The notes: a model not told the origin generated them from the letters alone. Positions 20,630 through 31,338 are shown, numbered from the stretch's first letter. The stretch: 64,000 nucleotides of DNA from Chaetoderma sp. LZ-2023a (GCA_034401795.1 CM067374.1:92193222-92257221), one strand, 5' to 3'. A program made the numbers and translations.

Positions 20630-20916
20630 AGCTGGTCCATCCACAGTTGATTGAGATTCATTTCTGGGTAATATCTTTGGAATGTTTGCATGGATTTGTT
20701 TTTATGGGAATACCTTGTGACAAGACGCGCCTAGAATGGAGGGATACATGTCTAGATATTCTCCGCTCATTCCTAGCTTCCCCATTAATGGGTTCATAAA
20801 CACTCTGTTATTAGAAAAAGTGAGTAGTCTGATCTGTCATGCTGGTTTAGCTATTTGGCTCCAGTATCATTTAGTGCTAGTATTGTTGTTACCCTCGCCC
20901 AGTAAAGTCTTCCTGA

Positions 20917-21078
20917 CTGCCTGCCTGCCTGCCTGCCAGCCTGCCTGCCTGCCTGTCTGTCTGTCTGTCTGTCTGTCCATCCGTCCGTCCGTCCGTCCGT
21001 CCGTCCGTCCGTCCGTCCATCCGTCCATCCGTCCATCCATCCATCCATCTGTCCATCCGTCCATCTGTCTGTCCAGAG
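20917..21078. repeat. compound tetranucleotide microsatellite
   Basis: Blocks of CCTG, then CTGT, CCGT and CCAT follow one another in succession. All six frames stay open through the repeat, which gives periodic false peptides. Confidence 0.95.
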
Positions 21079-21477
21079 CTGTATCTTAAAAAACTACTGC
21101 AGTTTTACCAGACACTCTGGAAATCAGGGAAAACCTTGAAAATGAGTTTCCATTTTTCCAGTGGAAAAAACACCAGAAATCAGGGAAGACTCAGGGAATT
21201 TTACAGTTATCCAAAAGAGGAGGGTTCACATTTAGCCAACTTGTCATATGTGCGTCTTGTGTCATGTGTCCAAGTTGTGTCCATTGACTTAAAATGGAAA
21301 TAAATAAAAATTATTGTATGCACAGGCTACACCTCTGTTGTGTATATTACCAGCATCTTAGTTATTCTGCTGCAACCACCTCTTGACTTCCCAACAGCCT
21401 CCTTAAAGTGCAAATAGTTCTCATGGAATTTTGGAACTTTCTCGGGGACATATCAGGTAAAACTCAGGGAATCTTGG
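21079..21477. other. intronic sequence, no gene seen
   Basis: No coding signal is seen here. Short phrases such as CAGGGAA recur at 21181-21200, 21450-21470 and nearby. Confidence 0.6.
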
Positions 21478-21660
21478 TTTCACTTCAAGCGTATACTTAC
21501 CTCCCTAACACGTTGATATTTCCAAATAGCGACTTTCGCTCAATAAACACTCAGATTAAAAAAGTTAGGTGCCCCTACTGGGCAGGTAGTCAGATGACAT
21601 TCCGGGGGATGCCAGCCCCAACCTCGCGCATGCGCAGACTAGCATTTCCTCTTTTCCAAT
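21478..21660 (+). repeat. left end of DIRS family C
   Basis: It reads TATACTTACCTCCCTAACAC, then GTTAGGTGCCCCTACTGGGC, CAGCCCCAACCTCGCGCATG and CGCAGACTAGCA. The complement of this lies at 35760-35935. The family is related to B by layout but distinct in sequence. Confidence 0.9.
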
Positions 21661-21915
21661 TTATTGGCAAAGGGGCACATGCATTAATTTTTCCTAAAAT
21701 TTTTCTGCTAGTTGTCGACACTTTCTGAAATTATTATCACCAGTATACCACCTCCCTCCACAGGCAACCGTTCCGTGATCCGCGGCTCCCACCGCCTTCT
21801 CAATTCCTGAGACATAGGGTCATGGGCCACACAAATACATACAAGATACCCAGGCCCTACTGAACCACACCCATCAGCCCAAGGTTTAAGAGCCTTGATA
21901 TAGACTTTATCAAAC

Positions 21916-22152
21916 ATGCATTATAATACATACAAATGGCTTATGCGAGGTAAGCCTTTTCGATGCTTAAGGAACTGTGTTGGAGAATATTGTGCAACAC
22001 ACAATGCTCAGTTTCAGAAGGCTGCTGTTGAGCCAAAGCCGTGCAGAGGATGCGGGGCAGGTATTTATACAGACTGTGGACTATGTAAAGCATGTGGGGG
22101 TTGTAAACATTCCAACAGAATAAACTACAAGTTTAGTTATGGAAGAACTTAA
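21916..22152 (+). CDS. small cysteine-rich protein, unknown function
   Basis: This is a 78-codon open frame starting at an ATG. Cysteines cluster in two groups: one around residues 17-26 and one of the form C-x2-C-x7-C-x2-C-x2-C-x2-C (CRGCGAGIYTDCGLCKACGG), which suggests zinc binding. I do not recognise the family. Its place at the left edge of the Polinton-like block, just before the polymerase, suggests that it belongs to that element, although it could be a remnant of the DIRS-C interior. Confidence 0.5.
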   Translation: MHYNTYKWLMRGKPFRCLRNCVGEYCATHNAQFQKAAVEPKPCRGCGAGIYTDCGLCKACGGCKHSNRINYKFSYGRT

Positions 22153-22225
22153 ATGCGTCATGCCACGCATTTAGAGACAGGCATCCACAGGGATATACAC
22201 CCCCCACAGGTACTGATCGCCACTT

Positions 22226-22361
22226 ACTGTAACACTCACGAAGATGGTCAGAAATATTTAAAATCTAATATATAGACCTTGCATCATGGTTACTGTAACT
22301 CCCTCAAAGATGGTCAGAAATGGTTAAGATCTAATATATAGACCTTGCATCATGGTTACTG
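22226..22361. repeat. 72-bp tandem duplication
   Basis: Two copies of a unit contain GATGGTCAGAAAT, TCTAATATATAGACCTTGCA and TCATGGTTACTGTAAC. The second copy ends where the SAP-like coding region of the polymerase starts, so this may be the polymerase leader. Confidence 0.85.
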
Positions 22362-25300
22362 TAACACAGCTTCGAGTGATGGCAAAGCAATCCGGTCTTA
22401 GAGGCTATTCTAAGGCCCACAAAGCCGACCTGCTCCAGATGATTGCACACGCCAATGCCGAGGAGTGGCGAAAGCGACTCCCTGCCCTTGCCGAGGAGTG
22501 GCTAAAGCGACTCTCCCGAGCAAAACAGACGGAGGTTTCCGGCGCTCACATCTGAGGATCCATGGAACCCTAACAAGAAAGCACAGCTGCTCCGTGAGAG
22601 TCGTCAGTTGTATGAGGAGACGAATGTCAGCTTACGGGCCAAAGCTGTAGCAAATCGGATGGCAAGCCATCCACAAGAACGCCTACTTCTTCTACACAGA
22701 ATCAGAAGACGATTAATGAGGGGACCGAGATCTGAAACCCTATCCCGGAGTATGAGGTGAGAAGGTCAGCAGATTATCAACGAGCATCTCGGTGAGAGGG
22801 AGACAGAGGAGAGAGAACGGCGAACAGTATGCTAGACATTCTTCAGAGGGCTAGAAGGAGACATTACAGGTCGGATCATGGAGAAGCTGCGGACTGTTCA
22901 GAATGCCTTCTACCTTCGGTATACCCAAACCTATCGAATCCGCCACATCGAGGATGGTAGGGTAATGCTCTTCTACAAGAATGCTCCAGGAAGTCCCTGG
23001 ATGAATACACTAGGAGAGACCCAGACTTGGGCGGAGGGCAGAGAGCAAGCCCGCCTCGACCCAGACAATATCGATCGGCCCAATACCGCGTGGGCCTTCG
23101 TCAGATCAATCAACGTTGAGGTAAAGGTTGTCATCGACCGCCAGCCTCTGCTAGGGACAGGCCCCCTCCCGGTCTGGCTCCGATGGAGGAAGGGAATGGT
23201 GGCACTCGATACCTACAAAGATAACATGTGCCTCTGGAGATGTCTAGCAGTCCAGCAGGGTGCAAGAGCTGATAGAAGTACAGCTCCTGCACGAGAGCTT
23301 GTTAAACAGTTCTATGGCCTGAACAGGCCTGTGGCTGACGTACCAAAGACGTCCCTAGACCAGCTGAACAAGGTAGAGTTATTTGCGAGGACAGGGATTC
23401 GTGTTTATGAGCCCACTGAAGAGGGCATCTTGCATCTGACCAAGAAACCTGCTCTCTATCCGAGCGTCATGACCATTGGAGTATATGACCACCACGCCTT
23501 CTTCATTAAGGACATCTCCAAGCTGGCCCAGACTTTCAGCTGTGGGCACTGTCAACAGCAGTTCACCCAAGCATGTAGTCTCCATCGCCATGCTGACCAC
23601 TGTACAGGGGAAAAAACGACCGTCGATTGCCCTGAGGAGAAGGTAGTGGCACCGCAGTCACCATACGAGAAGGCCTTCTATCCATACCAACCGGCCAGTT
23701 CCGCGGCTACTCGTTGGACTGAATATGAGTCGAGAAACCGTGGAATTTATATACACCACGCAAAGTGTGGTCACGGTGGTGAGCGTTGGATCGAGGGGGC
23801 TCCCGTAGATGGTTATGATCCGACAACTGACACAGTATACCAGTTTCATGGCTGTCACTGGCATGGATGTTCACAACACCAGTGAGGTGAGGATGCTGAT
23901 CAAAGATACCGCAAGACTGTCACGAGAGATGAGAAACTGAGAGCATCTGGACGCATGCTTGTGGTACAGTGGGAGTGCTGTATAAAACGCTGTTGAAGCG
24001 TCCACACCCCTGTGCGAACAGTACCATACCCACACTTTATTGTCTGACTTTGAAGCCCTTCTAGATGGGATCAAGACCCACCCTACAGAGAGTCTCACGA
24101 TCGAGAGTGCCCACATACCAATCTCGGTGTCAGTCGGCTCCTCCTTAGATGGTAGTGCGAGCTCGCCAACTCACCTCTGCAATGCTAACTCCAAAGTGCT
24201 GATCTCAGAGTTCATGCAGAAGATCCAACTACGAGCCTCCATGATCCGTGCAAGGGTTCGGTCACAGTATCTACCCGCAGGCTTGGACAAGTTACCAAAA
24301 CGTCAGCAGCGACTTATCAATGAGTGGTGTGACCAGGTGCCTGTGCTCAGGTTCAACTCTGGGCGATACGACCTGAACCTCATCAAGAAGTACTTCGTGG
24401 ATGACCTTACTACTAATCAACTACCTCGGCCCAGGGGTTTCTTATGAGAAATGGATCAAAGCCTACGGTTGCACGCAACAGAAGCGCTGGTTACTTTATG
24501 AATGGTTTGAATCACCTGAGAAGCTTGACTATCCTGGACTACCTGATTATCCTGCGTGGTGGTCCAAGCTCAAAGGTGGTTACCTTCTTGAGTTGTCAGA
24601 GTGGAAAGCTTGTAAGCAGACCTTCAGAGATCTGGGGATGAAGACGTTTGCTGACTGGTTGCGATATTGCAACAACTTGGATGTTAGCCCGTTCATTGAA
24701 GCCTTAGAGAAGATGTGAGAATTCTACACAGAACGAGGTATGGACATTCTGAAGGATGCGGTGTCACTTCCTGGTGTGTCGCTTCAGTACTTACTTCATG
24801 GTACTGCTGAACATGAGCCAGATATTAGCCTTTACTCTCCAAGCAAGGAACCTTACGAGATGTTAAAGGGTGCTGTTGTTGGGGGTCTGAGCATTGTGTT
24901 CACGAGATATCACGAGTCTGGGGTTACCCGAATTCGCCAAGGTAAGCGAGTATGTCAACGTCTCCTTGGTTATGATGCAAATGCTCTGTCAACCATGGCC
25001 CAAGCAATGCCTTGTGGTAAAAAAACTGTACGACGGTGGGGTGGGCGTGTAAACAGTGATATTGAACGCTTTGAGCAGGATCTGCTAGCGGATCATTGGT
25101 TCGGGTTTGCTGAGGTCGACATTGTGCTACCTAAAGAGTTATGGCCAAAGTTCGAGGAGATGTCTCCCATCTTCTATAATCATGAGATCCCAGAAGAGGC
25201 TATACATTCGGAGATGCTTGCATACCTTGATAAAACAGGTGGACAAAAGTCTACAACTAGCAAGCTCGTTGGTACACTCTCTGGCACCAACTCTCAAGTG

Positions 25301-26245
25301 GTACCTTGCCCACGGGTTAGAGATTACTGCTATCTATCGCACTATAGACTACACCTCACAGAAACCTTTTGAATGGTTTGTAGACTCTGTTACTGAGGCA
25401 CGTCATACCGGGGATGTTGACAAAAGTAAAGCCTTGTTGGCTGATCTCTTCAAACTCCTCGGCAACAGTGCATATGGGAAGCTGATCGAGGCATTAGAAC
25501 GTCGTACCAACACGAGCTTCACTAAGGATGAATGAGCAGTAGACAGAGCCTTGCGTAGCGCATGGTTCGAGAAGCTAGAGGAGATCGGTGATTCCTACGA
25601 ATTGCAGAGTCGTAAGGCTAAAATCACCATTCGTCGCCCCTTCCAGGTGGGTAAAGCAGTATACGAGCTGGCGAAGCTGCAAATGCTGGAGTTCTACTAT
25701 GACTTCCTCGACCACTGCGTAGCTCGTGACAGCTTCGAGTACCTGCAGATGGACACCGATTCTGCCTATATCGCCATAGCAGGCTCCAACCTCGATGAGA
25801 TGATACGCCCAGAGATGCGAACGGAGTATGAGGCCTGCAAACGGGACTGGTTGGCATGGGACAAATGGTCTAACCGCACTCCGGGATTGTTCAAGCTCGA
25901 GTTCAAAGGCACTCGTGCTATTGCCCTCTGCTCCACGTGCTACTACGTGGAGAATACAGACCGCTGGAACAGCAGAAACTTGCAAGTGAAATGCTCGACC
26001 AAGGGAATGGCTAAACGGCAGAATGACATCTCCTGACAGAGGTTCTACAGCGCCCTCCATGGTGTAGTGGACAGAGCCACCAATCGAGGCGTATGCATGC
26101 GCAACCAGGGTACGGTGATGTATGCGCAGGAAAAACTCGGACTCCACTTACTATAATAAGTGCCATGTGCTGTCAGATGGGGTCCATACCGAGCCCATCG
26201 AGTATCATGTTAGCACCCTAGGGGGTGGTAGCTGTGTGTCTTCAG
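22352..26245 (+). pseudogene. polB: protein-primed type B DNA polymerase (Polinton-type) with N-terminal extensions
   Basis: This is a replicative polymerase of a Polinton-like element, broken by several stops (for example at 23883, 24716 and 25533) and frame shifts. In order: a SAP-like motif at 22352-22445 (LRVMAKQSGLRGYSKAHKAD); a segment at 23213-23260 resembling an OTU protease nucleophile box (KDNMCLWRCLAV) with a possible partner His in YDHHAFFIKD near 23490; a C2H2/C-type finger (CGHCQQQF, HRHADHC) at about 23540-23605; the FHGCHWHGC motif near 23850, shared by Polinton polymerases; exonuclease-like FNSGRYDLNLIKKYF at about 24353; the motif A region GYDANALSTMAQAMPCGK at about 24970; the motif B region LLGNSAYGKLIE at about 25455; and motif C YLQMDTDSAYIA at about 25740. 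The C-terminal end overlaps the end of the integrase gene. The OTU reading is an inference. Confidence 0.88.
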
Positions 26246-27240
26246 GGACTAGCTGAAGCTCTTCTACGACAAATGCTCGCCTAGGCACTCCGTGCTGGCG
26301 TGCCATGTAGTATAGTGTAGGCCGCCCCTACACCTCAACATACCTGTCAAGCCTGTGAACATCTATCGACCAGTTAGGATATGTTGTACGCCATCGACCA
26401 CCTTCCAGCTCACCAGGCTCATACAGGTACCGAACCAGAGCATCAGGTGGTAGGCACTCCTCTCCCTTATTCGCTCCTCTAGAGCTGTGACCAGCAGAGT
26501 GTCTGATAGCCTCTACCGGCTTCTTCCCGATTAGCCTAGTAACCTCAGCATTGGATCTCCACCACAGCAGGCAGCCCTCTCACCCATACTCTAGAACATT
26601 CACTCAGCGCGGCCATTTCCTGGGCATATTGGTGTGGGAACAGTCTCTCTTCCAGTGTCCGATTCCACCGCTCAATGATAGCCTGGGCACGGTGATGCCC
26701 TACCTCGCTTCGCCTAACTGCCACACCGTGTTTCCGCATGAGGGCTGCAGTCTCCACTCTGAACTCCTTACCCTCATCCAGATGCAACAATTCCAGCCAC
26801 TGGAGGGGATTTTCCAAAGCCTCGTAGACACCCTGGAATGCCTGGGCCACCTGGCCAGCTGACTTGTCTGTGAGCGGTACTGCCGCCTTGTACCTGCTGG
26901 TGACATCGACGATGGTGAGGGCATACTTGTAGGTCTTACGACCAACCGAGTCATGTGGAAGGAATAGAACATCTGCCTGGTGAACTCTGTTCGGGACAGT
27001 TTCCTCGAAATGGGCATGCCTGATGTGGGGCTTGGACGAGTTCTATATCTGCCACATCGCCTGGCGACTGAGCCACTGGCTAACTGTCTCCAATGTGAAG
27101 TTGTGGCCCTTGCGACGTGCAGCCTCGAGTAGTTGAGGGGGCTCACGGTAATATCCACCAGGCTGATAGTAGAGTTTCTCAAGAAAGACAGTTGATAAAC
27201 TCTCGGATTTCATCACTGACGTCCACTCCCATCCTGTCAC
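26205..27240 (-). pseudogene. int: Polinton retroviral-type integrase
   Basis: This gene is on the minus strand and converges on the polymerase. The N-terminal zinc-region-like block has LYYQPGGYYREPPQLLEAAR and WLSRQAMWQI (27043-27180), the usual start of the Polinton integrase. A stop and frame shifts follow. The RNase-H-fold core is recognisable as an HQAD motif near 26970, VDVTSRYK near 26905, LLHLDEGKEF near 26780, and an ERWNR motif near 26665 that carries the catalytic Glu. A chromodomain-like tail (VDVHRLDRYVEV, then FVVEELQLVP) runs on to about 26215. The family inserts element DNA and makes 5-6 bp target duplications. At least three lesions make it non-functional. Confidence 0.85.
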
Positions 27241-27424
27241 GCACGGCCTGGGTGAACTCTAAACAGACGAACAGACGGCCGCCATTCATTCTTCGACCAT
27301 CACTGAAGACCTCAAACACCTCCGTACACTGGCGTCTAATCTCTGCTGGATCCTCACTGAACAGTAGTTTATCGACCAACCCTCGGAAGTTAAGGGACTT
27401 GACCAGGTCGTACAGAGACGCCAT
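27179..27424 (-). CDS. small Polinton-associated protein, unknown function
   Basis: This is an 81-residue open frame (MASLYDLVKSLNFRGLVDKL at the start) immediately upstream of the integrase, overlapping its start by about 60 bp in another frame. It is helical and charged, with no membrane segment and no motif that I know. It could be a separate small gene, or originally an N-terminal extension of the integrase that is now out of frame. Confidence 0.5.
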   Translation of the reverse strand: MASLYDLVKSLNFRGLVDKLLFSEDPAEIRRQCTEVFEVFSDGRRMNGGRLFVCLEFTQAVRDRMGVDVSDEIREFINCLS

Positions 27425-27426
27425 CC

Positions 27427-27867
27427 TTATATAGTACGGCTTAAATGTTCGGCGGACCAGATGGCCACGAGCGCTATGGCAACGTACAGTAGCCAAGGGC
27501 CTGGTACTCCAAATAAGGTACCTACTCCTGAGGCGATGGCTGGTATGGCTTCAGAAATCTTTTCCACCCCATGGAGAGCATTGTTGGCGATCTTGCGGAC
27601 TGTCTCGCCAGCCTTCGTTGTGAACAGAGCGATCAGAGCCACAACTGCTGCCAGCAGACCGATAGAACCTTTTACGTAGGTGCGATAGATCCCTTTCGCT
27701 CTGTGTACTAGCTTGCAGGATTCAGGCGCGGTCTCCGCTACATCATCATACTCGCCCACGGTCTCCGCTACATCATAGTCGTCTGCATCCTCCTCCTCCT
27801 CATCATAGTCCTCCTCATAGTCCTCGTCATCTATATCCTCAACTGGATCAGCCTCTGGTTCATACAT
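27427..27867 (-). CDS. acidic membrane protein of the Polinton-like block
   Basis: This is 146 codons, intact. The first 50 residues are extremely acidic (runs of D, E and Y). They are followed by a basic patch (HRAKGIYRTYVKG), a hydrophobic segment (SIGLLAAVVALIALFTT), an amphipathic stretch, and a second hydrophobic segment near the C terminus (GPWLLYVAIALVAIWSAEHL). Two membrane spans behind an acidic tail suggest a virion or host-membrane protein. I cannot name the family. It stands just ahead of the small 81-residue frame and the integrase on the same strand, so it may be co-transcribed with them. It is one of the few undamaged frames in the block. Confidence 0.6.
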   Translation of the reverse strand: MYEPEADPVEDIDDEDYEEDYDEEEEDADDYDVAETVGEYDDVAETAPESCKLVHRAKGIYRTYVKGSIGLLAAVVALIALFTTKAGETVRKIANNALHGVEKISEAIPAIASGVGTLFGVPGPWLLYVAIALVAIWSAEHLSRTI

Positions 27868-27941
27868 CGCTCTGGAGATCCATCGCTGGGGCAGTTATAT
27901 AGTAGCTTTAAACTGTAGTCTATAGCATAGCCTCCGCAATC

Positions 27942-28304
27942 TTGAATGTGGGCATGTTTGCCTTAGCGAACTGGGGACTCAGCTTCGCCGACAAGAAGGC
28001 GGCAGAGGTCGAGCGTGAGCGTCATAACCAGGCCATGGAGAAGCGGTCTAAAGAGAAGTTTGAGTACAGCAAAGCACTCGAGCATATGCACCAGAGGGAG
28101 GCATGCCGACAACTCCGAGCTCAGGCCAACCAGAGCCTCAAAGAGGCAGATGAGAGTCTCGATGAGTACTACGAGGCTGTAAAGATTTTTGAGCCAACGC
28201 TCGACTATGAAGCATCGACAGGTCAGAAGACAGCAGAGCTTATAGTAGTGGTGGCAGCTGCAGCGGTGATGACAGGAGTCGTGCTCTACGCACGCTCAAG
28301 CTGA
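27942..28304 (+). CDS. coiled-coil protein with C-terminal membrane anchor
   Basis: This is 120 codons, intact, starting at an ATG that follows a 74-bp gap after the divergent acidic membrane protein. The central part is a long charged helix (ERERHNQAMEKRSKEKFEYS, then QSLKEADESLDEYYEAVKIF) likely to form a coiled coil. The C terminus is a single hydrophobic span (AELIVVVAAAAVMTGVVLYA) followed by a short polar tail. This is the layout of a tail-anchored or minor virion membrane protein. The family is not recognised. The 3' end meets the end of the minus-strand capsid candidate. Confidence 0.6.
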   Translation: MNVGMFALANWGLSFADKKAAEVERERHNQAMEKRSKEKFEYSKALEHMHQREACRQLRAQANQSLKEADESLDEYYEAVKIFEPTLDYEASTGQKTAELIVVVAAAAVMTGVVLYARSS

Positions 28305-29115
28305 ATACCTGATGTGTTCGACACGTATACATTAGCATAGCCAAAGTAAAGTACTGTCACACCTAATGAGCGAGTCCCAGCTATGAGTGTTCCGATGTTG
28401 AAGCTGAGCCGGTTGCCCTGATTAGGTGGGATGCGAGCTGCTCAGTGTACACCTGGAGGAACGGCCTATCCTGCTATCGGGTTCATGTGTGTGTTCTCGA
28501 CGAGGGTTAAGAGTGGAACTGCCACGGGCTTCTCGACACCTGCCTGTAGTTCAAATTCTGTGAACCCCTCATTGCACCCCACAGCGTAGTACCCCTTTCC
28601 CTTCGCATAGAAGGTTGGGCCACGAGCCAGCGGACCTATGACTCGGTACTCATCGTTCACATAGGTGGTGTCCACGGTGCTGTTGCTCTGCATGATCTCC
28701 CACCTGTTCAGAACCTGCGGGAGCTCTACCGTCTGTTTCATTGTGCTCTGAAGCTTGAACTCGAGTGTCATGCTCTTGATCTCGTGGATCTGTGCCGAGA
28801 TTGCAAAGTCAATGTACTTCCCAGCAGCGGACAATGGGTTCTCATCGTGTATACTGGGTCGAATGACCATCAGGCAGCCCTTTCGAGGATCAGTGCGGTG
28901 CGATGTCGCGGGTTCAATGACCCATCTGGATGTTGCACATACTGCAGTATGTTTAAGGTCTGGGTATATAGAGGGGTTAAACGGCTGCCATGTTTGGTAA
29001 AGTTCTCCAGCAGATTGTTTATAGGCAGCGGGACAAGTCGACACGACAGCCACGGTGTGCACTGTCCCACTGTGACAGGGTCTGAGGACTGCTTCGTGAC
29101 ATCAACATTATCCAC
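28303..29115 (-). pseudogene. beta-rich capsid candidate (penton or minor capsid-like)
   Basis: This is minus-strand coding sequence in at least three pieces. A start region lies at 29115-28890 (VPLPINNLLENFTKH in one frame). A 140-residue open stretch in a second frame (MTLEFKLQSTMKQTVELPQV, YVNDEYRVIGPLARGPTFYA) ends at 28466. A last piece in a third frame reaches to about 28305 (RLSFNIGTLIAGTRSLGVTV, LYFGYANVYVSNTSG). Alternating hydrophobic beta-type strands and a length near 270 residues fit a single-jelly-roll penton of Polintons, but I cannot confirm the fold. Two frame lesions make it inactive. The choice of frame at the start is uncertain, because an alternative frame is also open there. 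Confidence 0.5.
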
Positions 29116-29136
29116 GAGCGAGCCAAGGTCACACCT

Positions 29137-29659
29137 GTGTCTGATGTGGAGATACTGGCTGCCATAGTGGAAGGAGCGCCAGCTCGTGGTACAAAAGAAC
29201 TCCTGACTCGGATACTCTACCGGAAGTTTGACAGCACCCAGGGCAGGGCACTCAACCTACCTCCTGGGGCCCAAACCAACAGTCCTGTTATTCTAGCTCT
29301 CCAAAGGGCAAGGGTCGATCCCAAATATCTACTAACAGTCAGGAAGTGGGCTGCCGTATTTAGCCTCCATAGCCAGGAAGAGCGAGATATGCTGAATAGC
29401 CTCCAGTCTGGAGCAAATAACTACTTCAAGAGGAGGTCAGTGCCGCTGTAGCGGAGAGCCATGACACCGGTCATGCAGAAGGTACTCAGGAGGGGTTCAC
29501 TGTTGGCCGCAAGGAGGCTGTTGAACACATCTTCAACGAAGGCGGGCACACGAGATTGGCCAGTGATCTGGCAGCATTTCTGAAATTCCCAGATAACTAC
29601 CAGGACTACCTCATCAAATCCACTCGCAAATCAGATGCTCGTCGCGCATGGACAAAGTG
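29137..29659 (+). pseudogene. unidentified Polinton-block gene with a frame break
   Basis: From an ATG (MSDVEILAAIVEGAPARGTK) the frame is open for 104 codons to about 29451. It then carries on in another frame (FTVGRKEAVEHIFNEGGHTR, then LAAFLKFPDNYQDYLIKSTR) to a stop at about 29657. The switch is at a purine run (TTCAAGAGGAGG) and looks like a one-base deletion. It is mostly helical and basic at the end. It starts 22 bp from the presumed start of the capsid candidate, on the opposite strand, so a shared divergent promoter is possible. The family is not recognised. Confidence 0.5.
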
Positions 29660-29672
29660 AATCTTCCATGAG

Positions 29673-31104
29673 ATGTTCCAGAAGAAGACAGCCCTAGACT
29701 CTGACCCTCAGTGGGTAGAGTTTAAGCGACAGGCTTCTGATGAAACTGACAAAGCTAAGGGTCTCAGCGCCTCACATGATACCCCTCCTGCCCAGGCCGA
29801 GCTTGATCCCTTTTCAAGCTTGGTGGGAAATATTTCTGGGCAGGAAGCAGAGGATGGCCAAGGAAATAGATACCCATGGGCCTCCATGGGTAACCTTTTC
29901 CATGGAACTACTTCTTTGGAGTATGTTTCATGGCTCAATGGCTAGGCCGGCTAGGAGCCGATGGCCATCCATACCGTATCCCTCGGCTTGCCAAGAGTTA
30001 CCGTGAAGAAGGCCCGGACTATGATGTCATGCATTTAGACCCCCATGACGCCATAGATCCGACTCCTGGAATAGCCAAGACGCAAGCCATGCTGGCCCTT
30101 GCAGGTCCGTATGGCTTCCCTGGTTATCCAGGAGTATCTTCAGCTCCGGCCATTACCCCACCCGTGAATGTGGTTGAGGACGACGAAGGCCCTAGGCTCA
30201 TTGAACATTCACAGGTGGTCACAGAGGAGGACTGGCTGGATGCTTGCCAATGGCTGGTGAGCATCAAGCCAGAACTCCAGGTAGATTCACCGGTCTCCCA
30301 GCGGGACCAGCGCCCGTGGTTGGGAGGGAGACCGGTGACGAGCACCATGCCATCTCTGCCGTATGCGGAGCATATCATCGATATGTTCGCTGCGACAGAG
30401 ACGTCCATTCAGCCGAAAGGATGCCTTGCGAAGGCCCCTCGCAAGGTGGCAAGGCGCTGCCTTATAAATTCTGATCCGTATCAGAAGTACGGCATCGTCC
30501 CTAAGCCTTGCATGGATGACTGTGCGGATTTGGGTGAAGACACACGGTTGGGGTCCCAGTCTGACATGGGACCCTTGTGCGCTACCACCCTGTGCAATGC
30601 TAATTCCGCGCTGCAGGACACGGAGGAAAGTACGAGAGGAGCCATCTCGGCTCTCTCGCACGTTTCCCAGCTGGTACAGGGGTTAGTAGCAGCATCCGTG
30701 GCCCACCAAACTTGTCCTCTTTCAGTCCAGAGAGCCATCCAGGACGGGATTAACCTGGCTCTGGACTGCATGACGAGATCCGTAACCAGGAGTTTATGGG
30801 CGGGCGCATATTTGCCCTTGACAACTTGTGCCCCTCGCAGGACCTGTACACTCAGCTTCTTTGGAGTAGGTTTCACGGCTCAATGATGGCAGGTCCAGGA
30901 TTGTTAGGAGGTGAAGGATACCTGCACCTCCAACAAACCATAAACCTGGTGAACAGCCAGAGGGCGCTGCGAGAACAGTTTGAAGTGCTCCGCAAGGAGC
31001 GTGTTCGAGCATCGCCCCCTGCCTTCCACCCTCAGCAGGCTAGAGGTGGTGGTGGTGGCCTTGTCAGAGACCAACCACCTACGCAACGTCGGCCACGGCA
31101 ATGA
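29673..31104 (+). pseudogene. DIRS B2 ORF1 (gag-like) remnant
   Basis: This is an open but frame-shifted gag-like sequence. The longest piece (29930-30886) is rich in P, A, D and E, with LVQGLVAASVAHQTCPLSVQ near its end. The last part (30884-31104) in another frame has GPGLLGGEG, matching the GPGLFGG block of family A, and a GGGGG/R-rich tail. The same GPGL segment is preceded by a phrase (CTTCTTTGGAGTAGGTTTCA) that also occurs, slightly changed, at 29908-29930, so the ORF carries an internal short duplication. The zinc domain is absent. Confidence 0.7.
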
Positions 31105-31338
31105 CAGCGTAAGCCAGCTAGGGGATGTGGGGGAGTGCAGGCTCCTCCAGCACAACCCACCAGACAGCCCGCATACCGAGGTGCGCGTGGTGCTGGTAGA
31201 GGAGCGCGGGTTTCTGGTCATGGGAGCCGAACCTGATGGGTCAGCTCTTACAAAGACCACACCAGTGCTGCTAGGACAGTCACCAGAGACCGGGCTTCTC
31301 TTGCACTTTTTGCGTCCACCGCAATCCTTAGATGCACC

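Larger units (their letters stand above)
21750..29665. mobile_element. decayed Polinton/Maverick (adintovirus-like) block
   Basis: The gene set comprises protein-primed type B DNA polymerase, retroviral-type integrase, small membrane proteins and a beta-rich capsid candidate. These are the hallmark genes of Polinton/adintovirus-like elements. Polymerase is on +, and integrase converges on it from the other side. No Polinton terminal inverted repeats are visible at either side. I also do not find the packaging ATPase, the maturation protease or a full double-jelly-roll major capsid protein, so the block is truncated. Many stops and frame breaks show that it is inactive. The GC content is visibly higher than in the surrounding introns. 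Confidence 0.85.

Noticed and set aside
20736..21089. long open frames on both strands (runs of C-L-P-A and G-R-T-D)
   Set aside because: They are produced by the tetranucleotide microsatellite and stay open in all frames.
22878..26036. stop-codon reassignment in the Polinton polymerase
   Set aside because: Stops are of more than one kind and are mixed with frame shifts. Neighbouring TMTC3 and DIRS A1 frames use the standard code, so decay explains it.
21750..29665. Polinton block as an intact, mobile element
   Set aside because: No terminal inverted repeats, no packaging ATPase or protease seen, and multiple lesions in polymerase and integrase.
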